Shown here: in pieces, positions 1-11,287 of the stretch
Position numbering within the stretch: the stretch's first letter is position 1
How the letters are laid out: each line of letters begins with the position of its first letter
Assembly (NCBI GenBank): GCA_039621445.1
Contig: CP154955.1
Location: forward strand, 45,655,540 to 45,719,539
Direction: 5' to 3'
DNA from: Euglena gracilis
Taxonomy: Eukaryota > Euglenida > Euglenophyceae > Euglenales
DNA: 64,000 bases
The notes under the pieces: generated by a model
Databases searched by the model: none
What the model was told of the DNA's origin: nothing
Seen by the model: the letters and a program-made list of their open reading frames with translations, nothing else
Program-made: the position numbers and the translations under genes

Positions 1-639
1 TACTCGTCCATCAGCTCCTGGAGGTGGCTGGGGGGGATATGGGAATGGGCTGTGCAGGCACACAGCATACCACTCGGGAAACCAATCAAATGAACGTCAT
101 TCCCGAGCCAAGATGTAACACTCATAAAGTCGGGCTCCGCAGACAAGGCATGCATGTGAACCGAGAGCACTTTCTAACAACAACTCTCACCAATGAGCCA
201 TCACGGGGCTTCCTTTCGCTTCTTGCTCTGCAGAAAAAAATCATTTCTTTTTAAGCACTTCAGGGCGAAAAAAAACAGGCGGAGAGGGGCCGGCGGAGCA
301 AAAACCGTCGTTTCCGGGGTGTTCATTACCAAAGTGGGTTTTTGCGTCTCTGGGGCGGTAACGGCCGCTTTGCGCAGACGCCTGCCGCGGGTAGAATGGT
401 GCCTGCGACCCTGCCGCCCTTTGCAACAATTTGGGCAAGCGCCGGCGGGTTGGAGCCCCGGGAACACTGGGATGCAGCGTAGGGCGGGGGGGGGGGATAT
501 AGGGGGCGGTGGGGGGTTGGACCCCCCCTCCGGTCCAGCAGGGGTGGGGACACCCCCCAAACCCCGTAGACCTTCACCACATCGAACCCGGGGGTGACTC
601 CCACACACCCATCAAACCCCTGCTCCCGCCTCTCCCCAG

Positions 640-1110
640 GGTTGTATGGGAATTTCTGGGGGGGGGACCCCCCTTCCGAAACTGGGGGGGGGTGAGGGGA
701 CCCCCCCTCCTACCTCCAGTTTTCGGTGGCCGAAAATTTCGGCCGTTTTGGGGGGGGTAAATGTTTTCCTCTGAAATTTCTCAAAAATGGGGAATCAGAG
801 GAAATGTCAGGAGAACAAATTGAAGCCCTTAAAATACCCTATCTAACAGTACTTTAACTCCCCGCCTGTTCCGAGTTACGGCCATTTTGGGCTATTTTGC
901 CAAATTTTCATGTTGAGCCTCAAGAGGGTCCTAACATACACACCCGGCGCGGGATGCCGGAAGATTTTTTTTGCCCCCGCAGAGGAGGGGGAGGGGGGGT
1001 CGGGGAACCCCCTTCCGAAACTGGGGGGGGGAGGGTGACCCCCTCCCTACCACCTACCTCATGTCTGCGAGCTTCCCATACAACCCTGCCTCTCCCTCCC
1101 CAAGCAAACG
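640..1110. repeat. Dispersed repeat family B, copy 1
   Basis: This stretch shares ordered blocks with 7,590-7,945. The blocks are a 'tatgggaat' start, 'ccttccgaaact', 'acctccagttttcggt', 'caagagggtccta', 'gcccccgcagaggagg' and 'ctacctcatgtctgcg'. The spacers are G- and C-homopolymers of differing length. It looks like a non-coding dispersed element. No ends or target duplication were identified. Confidence 0.6.
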
Positions 1111-1499
1111 TTCATCAGACCAGCCGGGGGGGGGGCAGACCTGCCCCGGCCGCTGCCGCTGGACGGCCGTCCGGACAGGGACGCCCCGAACGCCGGCTCC
1201 GTCCGGGCCGGGGAGGCCGGGCCGACGCGGAGGGAGTCCCCGCCGTAGCCTCACTTAGTGACCCAGGGGCGTGTGGAAAAAATTTTCCCCGGGCTGTAAC
1301 CCACCCACTGTTTTCTTCGAAAACTCACCCACAACCCCCACGCCCTGGGGGGAGGGTCCCCACCCACCCCACCCACCCACCCCAGACAATTTGACTGGCC
1401 CATGGCCGCAACCAACCCTCGGGTGGTTGGGGGGTTCCAGCGGCCACACCCCACCCACCCACTCTCAAAATCCCACCCACCCTCTGGCGGGGGGTGGGG

Positions 1500-4003
1500 C
1501 TCACGCAGGTGGTAAGTGAAGCCATAGTCCCAGCGGTCCGGCGGGGGGCCCGTCGAGGAGGGCGACTCGAGGCCGACGGCAGCGAGGTGGGGCCCCATGG
1601 GGTGGGATTGCCACAATTTGTGGAGGCCTGGTGGAGGGGAGGAGAAAGGCCCCCAAGTCTTTCTCCCCCCCACCCAGCCCAGGCCATACATCTCTTTAAG
1701 GACCCCGGGGGGGTTGCTGGGCTAGGGCTAGAAATTTGGGCTGGCTAGAAATTTGGGCTGGCTAGCCCGCCCCCCCCCCCCCGGGGGGGTGGACCCCGGC
1801 TGGACCCGAACCGGGGCGAGCTGGACTGAAATCGGAAAAATGCCCCAAAATGTCCTGCAGAACACAGTTTTGAAAAAATGATGCATCTGAAACCCCCCCA
1901 AAATGGCCCAAACGCCCCCCAAACCCCATTTTTGGCCACTTTTGAACACAGTTTTTCAAAAAAATTCGGCGCTTCGCTTTGGGCTGGACCCCCAAAAAGG
2001 GGCTGGCTAGCTATCGCTAGCCGCCCCCCCCCCCCGGGGGGTTCGCAAAACCTTAGAGAGATGTATGGCCCAGGCGCAGGACAATCACATGTGTTTTTCA
2101 AATCTGGGAGGGGTGGCTGGTTTGGTGCTTGAAAAATTTACCAAAGGCTGTGCTGAAATTTACTGAAGACCACCTCCCGATTCGGGAAGTGGGGCTGAAA
2201 TATCTCAAAAAAACCTCCAACTCGCAAAAAAAAAAAGAACACCGGAGAAAATAATTATTTCCCTGCATTGTGATGCCGCAAAAGACGAAACAGCTACCTC
2301 CCCCCCCCTTGTCTAAGCACCGGAAAAGATGGGTAAGAACCGGGGGGGTGGTGCTTAGACAAGGGTGAAAATTTTGACTGCAAAAAAAAAACCGGCGCTT
2401 CGCGCAAAAAAGAAAAATTCCCCTTATTTTGGAGGCCCACTGTTGAACTGACACACATTTGGATGCAGAAATCAACAATACCTCACCAAATCAGGTCTCA
2501 GAAGTTGCAGAAATTTCGGAATTTTTGAGAAATTCCCTTAAAAATGCACACAAAATAAAACCTCCCCGTGACGATGACCTTTAAAAAGATGGGTAAGAAC
2601 CGGGGGGGGGGGTGCTTAGACAAGGGTGGTGCTTAGACAAGGGGGGGGGGGGGAGGTAAGAAAGCTAGCTAGCTTGGCTGGCACCGTCCTCCTGGGTTGG
2701 GGTGCTGCCAGGGGGGTGGTGTGAGCCCATATTGCCAGAATGCGTCATCGAAAACCTGAAAGAAAAGCATGAACACAACGCAACGCTTTTACATGCAGGG
2801 AAGCAATTATTCCCGCAGCTTGCACACACACACACACACACACACAAGCATTTGCGCTACAGGACACTGGGAAGCAACTGCGTGAGGGCGTTCCCCAAAT
2901 CCCTGGTCCATGGGCTCCTGAAAAGCGCGCCGAGCTTGCGTCGTCAGAGGAGGAAGGTCCCGAGTGCTGGCCTGAAACAGGTGGCGGAAAAAAGTTGGAC
3001 AGTCAGGGTTGGCGGGGGTGACAGGAAGTAAGCACAGGTGGGCCGTTTTTTTCAAAAAAAAAAAAGAGCCTGGCAGAACGGGCTAGCACAATGGGATAAA
3101 AGGTGGAAACATTTGCCCTTCGTTAGGGTTTTGTACATGCAGAATGCGTACGCGGAGGATCTGGAGGGTGGATATATCCGATGTGTGACACACCGTCCAG
3201 CTGCGGGAGGCGGGTAGGGACTGGGTGAAGAGCTCGCGGGTCCTCAGCTCCTGGAAGGGCAGAGATGAGGACGTCACCACAACAAAAAGCTGCAGACAGA
3301 AACGGTATTGCACGCGATTGTTTTCTGACCAACCTCCCAAAATATCCCAACTCCTAATGACGTGCTCAGTTGAAGAAAATTCCATATTCTTTTGCTTCTC
3401 TTTGCCAGAATCTTAAATTCTAGAATCTTAAATTGCTAGAATCTTACGGCATTTGTTGCTTTATTTTTTTGCAGGGAGGTCTCAACAACATCTCATTACA
3501 AACAAGCATTGGGAACAGACAACCCCCCAAAATGCCCAAAATTTTGATTGAAAACTGGGCATCGAAGGGAAATTGCCAATTGTAATATAATAATGAAAAT
3601 TTTAAAATCAGGCTCAGAACGAGGGAGGAAACCATGAGAATCAACATTGCCCCAAATTTCATCATGCAAACATTTTTTTTGAAACTTTCCCCTTCTCCTC
3701 TGATAAGTTGTTTTTTGACAGCTTAAAAGGATGCAGGGGATCGCTTCCTAGAGGAGCACGCACTTGTTTCCTTGGGAGTCCCCCTGCAATGTTCATCGCC
3801 TGTTCCCCGATCGCTTCCACGCACTCAAGAGCAAAAAAAAAAAACGCTGACGTCAAACGTTGACGGCTCGGGTGGGCAGCGGACGCAGAGACCCGGGAGG
3901 CGGCGGGGTTGTAGGTGGAGGCGCGGCTGCTGGGGGACGAGACCTTGTCCCGGAAGTAGGAGCTGCGGGGGTGGATGGCCGGCAGGAACATGGGGCCATG
4001 CAC
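1500..4003 (-). CDS. Possible multi-exon gene, unrecognised (fragmentary)
   Basis: I do not recognise this gene. The best exon is 3,861-4,003 on the minus strand. It is preceded by a pyrimidine-rich acceptor ending CCCAG and followed by a GT donor, and reads VHGPMFLPAIHPRSSYFRDK and on, rich in Ser/Ala/Arg. Further exon-like islands on the same strand are about 3,185-3,250 (ELRTRELFTQSLPASRSW after a TTCCAG acceptor), 2,895-2,972 (ASTRDLPPLTTQARRAFQEP after a TTTCAG acceptor) and 1,505-1,600 (contains DRWDYGFTYHL). These could be parts of one protein read right to left, as for the other host genes here. No domain is visible, neither start nor stop is placed, and any single island could be spurious. 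Confidence 0.3.
2821..2847. repeat. (CA)n microsatellite
   Basis: Uninterrupted CA dinucleotide run, the first of many GT/CA tracts in the host introns and spacers. Confidence 0.9.
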
Positions 4004-4505
4004 CTGGGGGAGGGGGGCATGCCGGGGCCGCAACAGTGGCAGTTCTGGGCTGGGAAACAACACTGTCGGTAGTGCCTAAATGTCGGTGACCCCCTCCCCG
4101 GCACATAAAACTGTGTTTGTGTAAACCGACATACAAAGCTGTGTTTGTGTCGATCGATGGATCAGGCAACAATGATTCCCTCAAAGGTAGCACAGCGGTA
4201 AATGGCCAAGCACTTCAAACCCAAGCCGGCTGGATTTGGCGTGGGCGGAGCTGCTTGAGTGACTGTTTTCATAGCAATTGACAAACTTCGGCCTGGAAGC
4301 CAACCTTGGGCAAGGCTGCACGGGAAAGCCAGGTGGGGGAAGTGGGCAACCCGGGGGGGGAGGGGGCGTCACTTTCCACTTTCAAAAAATAATTCAATCA
4401 CAAAACCAGTCACCCACTTCCTACCCTCCGGGGGGGGGGGGGGTTGGTCACCTTGGCCAAAAAATCAAAGGATTTTGGTCAAGAATCCAAAAAAAATCCG
4501 GAAGG

Positions 4506-4612
4506 TCATGATGGGCATCATGGGTCATGATGGGCATCATGGGTGATGATGGGCATCATGGGTCATGATGGGCATCATGGGTCATGATGGCCATCATGGG
4601 TCATGATGGCCA
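4506..4612. repeat. 20-bp minisatellite
   Basis: About five tandem copies of the unit TCATGATGGGCATCATGGGT, degenerating to 'ggccatc' in the last copies. Each unit contains the near-palindrome GATGGGCATC. Confidence 0.9.
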
Positions 4613-6282
4613 TCTTCGGCACCGGGTGGCCACTTTTGGCCAATTCTGGCCGACTCCTGGGAGGGGGGGAACTGGAGTCAAAAACCATTCAGTCACTCCG
4701 AAAAAAGCAGTCAGTCACCCAGGGGGGGGGGTGGACGCACCATATGCAATGGTATGGTCCTGACCTTGGCTTGTGTGTAACCCCGCTTTCAGGCCTTGGG
4801 GGATTGGGTTGCTTGACGTCTTGAGATCTGGCTCAGGCTGTTTTTTACCAACCCCGGGGGAGGGGGGGTCCGGAGTGCCTATGAGTGCCTACCCAGGCAG
4901 GCACTACCCCCCCCGGGGGGGGGTCGGATTTTGGCGTGCCCAGGCACATTCCTTTGAAAATAGGCCATTTTTGGCTCCCCGGCAAATTCGGCGCCGGGGT
5001 TGTGCAAGGGCACTTTTGGCCGCCCTTGGGCCCTAACCCCCCCCCACTTATAAACCCCCCGGGGTTAGTAGGATCCGGTTTGGTTGGTCGGCCGAAGGGG
5101 GGGGGGGGTTAGTAAGTGGGGGGGGGGGTTTATAAGTCCTGGAATTGATGGTGAAAATCCGAACCCCAAAAATGACCCCGAAACCCCCCCAAAATGACAA
5201 TTTTGGCAAATTTGGTCAAAAATGGCATTTTTGATGATGATCGATCTCAAAAAATTGCCCAGAAAATAAGTTTTTGGGTGGTTTGCGGCCGAAAAAATAG
5301 TCCCTGGCGGCTTTCATTTTTCTTCCCCGAAGGGGGGGTTTATAAGTCCCGGTTTGGTTGGTCGGCCCGAGGGGGGATTTCGTAAGTGAGGGGATTTATA
5401 AGTGGGGGGGGTTTACCCCCCGGGGGGGTCTTGGATTCTGCCCAGGCAGGCACCCCCCCCCCCGGGGGGGTGGAGTCGGCACCCAACTAAAATACAGCCT
5501 GATCTGGCTTCACAAATCCAAAGGGGTTAATCAAAATCAAAAAAGGGGTCGAAAAACAAATTCAACATAAATCGCAGAACTCATCATGAAGCATTGCTGA
5601 AGAAAAAAAATTGCAGAAACACATCTGTCATACTGCTTGTTAAACAGACAGCTGGCTGGGCTGCCTGTTTACTGCTCCCACCCCATCCTGCAGAAAGCTT
5701 TGTTGTTAGCACAGGCCGAGCGTAACGTCGATAGAGTGTATGCCAATGAAGAATGGGAATGAATGAATGGGACAGGAGGGCTGTGGCGGGTCGGGTACCA
5801 GACAGTTTTGTGGGTCGTCTGGTATGGGGTTGGCGTGGCAGACATTGGAAGGGGGCTGCTGACACTGATGTCAGCCCTGGTAAGATGTTCAGGGAATACA
5901 ACTACACCTCACGAGAACAGGGTTCAATATCAAAGCAGGCGTTGGCACCATCATGCGGGCACAGCAGGTTGCTCACGGGTGGTAGGGTGGTCGCCTTCAA
6001 GGTTGGCAACCGGCCGCAACCCAAAAGAACTTTTGTTGGCTGTGATCAGGGCGGTGAATGAAGGCAGAAGGGACCCCCCCCCGCGCCATGCACAAACAAG
6101 AAAGTAGCACAAAATGCTGGGGAAAAGATTTAGCTTAAAAATGCCCAGAGATCATGCTTTCAGATTTCTTTTCTAGTGAGACCACACCCAATTTGGTTGG
6201 CCGGCAGCCAAATGCAGTCGAATCATTTTTGACTTTTTCGAAGCGTTGGTTGGGCCGATTCATCCAAAACGGTTTTTCGGGG

Positions 6283-6324
<42 letters not shown>

Positions 6325-6403
6325 AAAAAAAAAAAAAAAAAAAACCAAAACAAAAGAAAAAAAAAAAAGAAAAAAAAAAAAAAAAAGAAAAAAAAAAAAA
6401 AAA
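6283..6403. repeat. Poly-A tract
   Basis: About 120 bp of nearly pure A, interrupted by single C and G bases. The long Lys/Phe reading frames across it are artefacts. Confidence 0.9.
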
Positions 6404-6736
6404 CCAAACACCATACAACCGCAAATGATGTCGAGCCAATCAGGACATTTTTTGTTGCCTGCAATCTCTGAGAGACCTGTAAAGACCTCTGGGAGACTTA
6501 CCCAAAGGGTATGGCGAACGATTTTTGCCAGGCGGTTTTTTCGGGAAAAAAAAAGTACCCTCCCGTGAGAAAAAAAAAACAAAGAAAACCGGTTTGTGCC
6601 TTAAAAGATTTGGCAAATTTCACGTTGGGGCCCTGGAAACCCCTCCAGGTCATTGGGGACCCACATTTGACGGGAGGTAATCTGCACCCCAACCCCTCAG
6701 ACACCCTCCTGATGGCGAACGCTGGAGAGGGGCGTC

Positions 6737-8216
6737 TTAGTTGAAGCCCTTCACCAGCCGGATGCGGCCATCGTCGTCCAGCTCCACGTTGATGCGGTTG
6801 CGGCCGAGCGTGAGGCCCGGCCAAATGTTGGGAATCCTCCACTGCAGGCCGGGGGGTCGACCCCCTCCCAATCCACCCGCCACAGCACCCATCATGGCAC
6901 TTTGCAGTATTCCTTCGGTGCTGAAGGCAAACTTCAAGATACAAATGGAAAGCAAAAAAGGGGCGGAGAGGGAATCGGGATGGGGGTGGGGGGAAGACGA
7001 CCCCCACCCACCGGCCAAAGGGTTCCGGGATTCCCATTCAGCCCTGTTTCAGGGGAAACTTCCCGCTGAAACGGTGGTGTGATACGAGGAACGCTTGGGG
7101 CGTTTTGTGGGACCCTCTGGCAGCACCCATCCCCAGGGGCAGTTTAACCCAACCAGGTGGGGGCATCGCCTGGAGGCCTAGAGGGTTCAAAAAGAGGGCC
7201 CTCTGGGAAAACTTCCCGTACGAACCTTATCCCCCTCCCAATGAGCTTATTTGAAAGGGGGGGTCAAGGAGATTGGCGATGACTCTCAGGTCCACATTGA
7301 GAAGATTCACACATTCACAAACGTGAAAATATCGATGGAACCATTCTATGATAAAGGAATTTGATACAATTGGGTTTCAACAAGGACAAGTGGGGGTGCT
7401 TTTCCCCAACACGGTGCATATGACACTGACACAATGCACCTGTGCCCACGCTCGATCGGCAACGTAATCGCAAGTTCCCACAATGCAACTGCAGGAGTCT
7501 CACCTTTGTTGCCAAGCGTGCAACTGTGCAATCAAAACTGTATCTGGTGTTGTCTTTCTGTGCTCGGCGTCTTTATACAGCTGGGGGGGGGCAGGCTTGC
7601 ATGGGAATCTCGGAGGGAGGGAGAACCCCTTCCAAAACTTGGGGTCGGGGGGACCCCCTACTACCTCCAGTTTTCGGTTGCAAGAACTTCTCGCCGTTGA
7701 GTGCAAAATTTCACGTTGAGCGCCAAGAGGGTCCTAAAATACACATCTGGCGCGAAGCGCTGGAAATCTTTTTTTTTTCGCCCCCGCAGAGGAGGAGGGG
7801 GGTGGGGGGACCCCCCCCTTCCGAAACTAGGGGGGAGGGGGTGGGGGACCCAACCACCTTACCCCCCTATGGAGGGGGGGTGACCCCCCTACCACCTACC
7901 TCATGTCTGCGGAGCTTCCCATACAAACCGGGGGGGGGGGGGGCTGTGCACGTGCCTCAGGCACAGAGCGCTAGATTCAGCCTTGGAAGGTGCAAAGACA
8001 CAGCCCCAAACTACTGGACCCCCCAAACCTCCCGGTCATCGTGTGCGGGGAGCCTCCCGGCCCCTCCCCGACGCGGCGCAGGCGGACCGCCTTGCCGTGG
8101 ATGGTGATGCCGTTGGCCTGCAGGTGGGCCTTCGCCTCGTCCAGCGTCTTGCCCTGCAGCATCTCCTGTGCCTGCGCCACGCTGAGCGCCGTGCCGTCCT
8201 CCGTCGGGTCGGACAT
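6737..8216 (-). CDS. Small I78-like peptidase inhibitor, two exons
   Basis: The start codon is at 8,216. Exon 1 (8,073-8,216) encodes 48 residues and ends at a GT donor in phase 0. Exon 2 (6,737-6,841) follows a CCTGCAG acceptor and adds 34 residues to a TAA stop, giving 82 residues in all. Exon 1 contains MLQGKTLDEAKAHLQANGIT. Exon 2 ends RNRINVELDDDGRIRLVKGF. The order Gly-Lys-Thr..Glu-Ala-Lys, then Arg-x-Asn-Val-Glu with an acidic turn and Gly-Arg-Ile, is the layout of I78 and potato-inhibitor-I-like peptidase inhibitors, which plug a protease active site with the loop before the Arg-x-Asn strand. No signal peptide is visible, so a cytosolic role is likely. The 1.2-kb intron contains repeat family B copy 2. 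The exon structure is convincing; the family call is by motif only. Confidence 0.6.
7590..7945. repeat. Dispersed repeat family B, copy 2
   Basis: Second copy of the family seen at 640-1,110, with the same block order. It lies inside the intron of the I78-like gene. Confidence 0.6.
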
Positions 8217-8959
8217 GTCGGGGGGGACGGCCTGCGGCGGGCCAGGGCGATGGCGGGGAGGGGTCCCCCCCACCCACCCACCCCCAGGGAGGCCCCCCCG
8301 GGGGACCCACTCACTTTCCCCCGAAAACGGCCAAAAACCCGAAAAATACCAAGAATAGCACTTTTTTCAAAAAATTTGAAAAGTATATCCCACTCCCCCC
8401 GGGGGGGGGGGGGGGGCTCAGCCGGACCCACCCACCCTACCCCTCCCCTAGGGGTCCAAGACTAAAAAAACACCCCTGACAATGGCGATGGCCAGGGGGG
8501 GGGGGTGTCACGAGCGCCATCGGGGACCTCTACGGTGACCGATGCGGTGCGGAACCCGCCGACCCGCCTCCTTAACAACAACCTTTTGCTGTCTCTGGTT
8601 TTTGAAAAAATTCAACAAAAGTCTCTTACTTGGCTGTACAAGAAGGCCGGGCAGGAAGACGGTGGACGACCCCGCACCAGGAGGCGGGGGAATGGTCGGA
8701 CGCCCCACCCTCCATGGCAACCTGCATGAAAAATACCTTTGGCGCCGAAAGCGCCCAAAAGGAAATTTTGGACTAAGAAAAAACAACGAGCGCGTTTCAG
8801 CGTTGCTTCTTGGGGCTTCCATGCGGGAAGGCACTGCCATCAATATTATGCAGCCAAGCCCTGTGGTGGGGTAATTGGGGGGTCACGATTTCCTGAGCCC
8901 CGGAAGCCCCGGGTCACCCCCCACCCCCGTCCTGGCGGGTAGGGGGTCTCCCATGCCCC

Positions 8960-9075
8960 CCCCATCCTGTATGAGCAGGAGCACCAACGCCCCAATGACC
9001 AGGACGCCCAGGGCACTGCAGCTGACATTCCCAATGCACTGCAGGGCAACCCCCCAGAGGGTCTGCGCCTTGCGA
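8960..9075 (-). CDS. Possible exon with a transmembrane segment
   Basis: On the minus strand an open stretch reads TLWGVALQCIGNVSC followed by ALGVLVIGALVLLLIQDG, a clean hydrophobic membrane-spanning segment. CTGCAG acceptors occur just before it. No other exon of the same protein is identified, so this is only a candidate exon of a small membrane protein upstream of the I78-like gene. The hydrophobic run could be chance. Confidence 0.25.
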
Positions 9076-9196
9076 GACCCCTTTTGACAGCCCACAGAGG
9101 GGGGGGACCCTCACACCCAACCTCGGGTGGGCGAATGAACCAATATCCATTTGCCCTCTCCGAAGGAAAGCACTGCTGCAGACGACTGAGTCCAGT

Positions 9197-10146
9197 CCAG
9201 ACCTTTGTTTAGTGTGTATCGGCAAAAAAAATGTGTATCGGTGTGTATCGGCAAAAACTTTTTTGTGTATTGGTGTGTATCGGCAATTTTTTGAATTTCT
9301 TTAAAAAACAATGACCATGCTAGCTAGGACCATGCAAGTCCACCCATCCTCGTTCTTCTTAGCAGTAATGAACCAAATGGCAATCTCTTCTTTTGCTGTC
9401 CCGCGGCATGAGGTGGAGGACGATCCGGATGAGGTGGAGAAGGAGGGCGCGGTGAGTGAGGCCCCCGACTCACTCTTGGTAGTTCTTTTCCCCATTCAGA
9501 TGCCCTACCCAAAAAGAAATTGAAAATTCCAGGTCGTCCAAGGGGAAAAGAAGTCCATGTTTTTCAACGAAATTAGAAAAGGGATCGAACATGGCTTCAA
9601 TTTGATCCAGCTGTGGGAATGTGGTGCTCCACATGCCGTGCTTTCAGACAGAATCCAAAGGTTGCGGGCAGTGGAAAGAAAAACAATGCGTTGATGCTTC
9701 CGACAAAAGTTTACACATTTCGCAATGTAAAGAACCATGAGGATGGATCTTATCATGTTGCCGCTGTTGGAACATCAAACTGCTGGAATACCCCTCTCTC
9801 CCAAGCCACAATTTTGTTGCCAGCATCGTTGATTCCAAAAGCGAAGATTCTATTTCGGACTGTTCTGTACATGGACTGGCTCGCACGAAGCTCCGACCTT
9901 TGTTGGAAAGGATCAATGGGGTGGATTACGATCTGCGCTATGGTTCTTGCTACACCCCAGTGGTCATGAAGTATCTTCATGAGTTGAGCCGGGGCCAATG
10001 TCCACATAACTCTGTGGCAATGGTGTCAAAAGATCAACCCGTGTTTTTTTTCCCATTTTTGTTAAAATTTTGTGTGTTGGTGTGTATCGGCAAAAAAAAA
10101 TTGTGTATCGGTGTGTATCGTTGATACACACTAAACAGAGGTCTGG
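9197..10146. mobile_element. Candidate small transposon remnant with 24-bp TIRs
   Basis: 9,197-9,220 and the reverse complement of 10,123-10,146 match at 23 of 24 positions (CCAGACCT, then T or C, then TGTTTAGTGTGTATC). Inside both ends are subterminal direct repeats of GTGTATCGGCAAAAA (9,209-9,285 and 10,080-10,120). The 950-bp interior has lower GC than its surroundings and broken reading frames, for example an open plus-strand stretch reading KSMFFNEIRKGIEHGFNLIQ near 9,551-9,610, so it does not encode an intact transposase. No clear target-site duplication was found. It could be a non-autonomous or decayed element. Confidence 0.5.
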
Positions 10147-10150
10147 TTCA

Positions 10151-11287
10151 GTCCCTTAAATAATGGAACTGACTGAAGCAGCTCGAAACTCACAGGGTGA
10201 GCCAATAAAATTTTTTTATGACTTCGCTGATATTGATTCCTTTTCACCATGCGACGAAGCTGGACCCAACTTGATGCACCCCAGCGTACATACAGTGGTG
10301 ACACAAGAGCACCACTAAAGACATGTCAGGGCGGGTTAAGAGCCAGAAATCGATTTCCTGATGGGTCGGCATCAGAGCAAAACTCGATATTTGACCATGC
10401 ACGATGGGGGCGACTTTATCATTGCTTTGAAATGGCCCCCATCTCCAGTGGTGAGTTCCGGCATATATGTCATATACCAAAAAAAGGAGCTTCCCAACCC
10501 CCTCCCCCAAAAGGTGAGAACGTACCAGAAAACAGTTGGAGGACAGGATGGCAAGCCCCAGATCGAAGGTAAGGGAGCGAGTGGCAAGAAAAGAACGGCA
10601 CAGGCCGAAGGGTGGGGTGGCGAACTCCGTGGGAGACGTGTCTGTGGCGCAGCGCGGCGCAGGGCCCCGTAGCCCACGCCGACGTCCCGGGGAAGGGAAG
10701 GGGAGGCGGGGCCTGGGAACGAGTGCGGCGATCGGCGAGAGCCCCTGGCAGGGCTAAAGGGCGGCGGGGACACCACCGTTGGCCACCACAAGACTGACGC
10801 CCACGGGCGAGCCCAACCGGCACGTGTGCCCTCGTGGCCAGGGGTGTTGAGATGCGGAGCCCGACCACTGCCGCCGTACCACAGCGGGAGGCGCGGTGTC
10901 AGGTTTGGAATGCCCACAACTGGTGAGGCGCGTCACGCGTGACCGTCTGGCTGCTGGGCCTCCCGCTCCGCCAGCAGCAGTGCCGTGAACATACCATTGC
11001 TTACAACCACGGGGGGGGGGGGGGAGGCGGGTCACTTTCCGCTCTGAAAAAACCAGTCAGTCACTTTTTCCCAAACAACCAGTCACTTTACCCGCCGGGG
11101 GGGATCGACCACTCTTGAATGATGAGAAGGAGGCAATGAATTTTTGCCAAAAGTGTCAAAAATCCAAAAAAAAATCCGGCACCTTCGGCGCCAGGCCAGC
11201 CACTTTTTCATTTTCGGGCCTACCCCACCCCCGGGGGGAGGGGTTCTTGACCAGAAAACCAGTCAGTCACTCTGAAAAAAAAACCAG
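10151..11287. other. Spacer without recognised gene
   Basis: 10,540-10,990 is GC-rich and open in several frames on both strands, but no frame shows a recognisable protein or convincing splice sites. 11,000-11,290 is a CAGTCAGTCAC-type filler repeat with C/G homopolymers that abuts the aminotransferase stop codon. Confidence 0.5.

Larger units (their letters stand above)
4070..6730. other. Non-coding repeat-rich spacer
   Basis: No gene is recognised here. The interval holds homopolymer C/G inverted runs, copies of the CAGTCAGTCAC intron-filler repeat (around 4,380-4,720), a 20-bp minisatellite (4,506-4,612), GGGGG-flanked 'tttataagt' repeats (5,040-5,420) and a long poly-A tract (about 6,283-6,403). 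Confidence 0.6.

Noticed and set aside
10540-10990. Coding exon in a GC-rich island
   Set aside because: Open in several frames on both strands, with no family resemblance and no matching splice signals.
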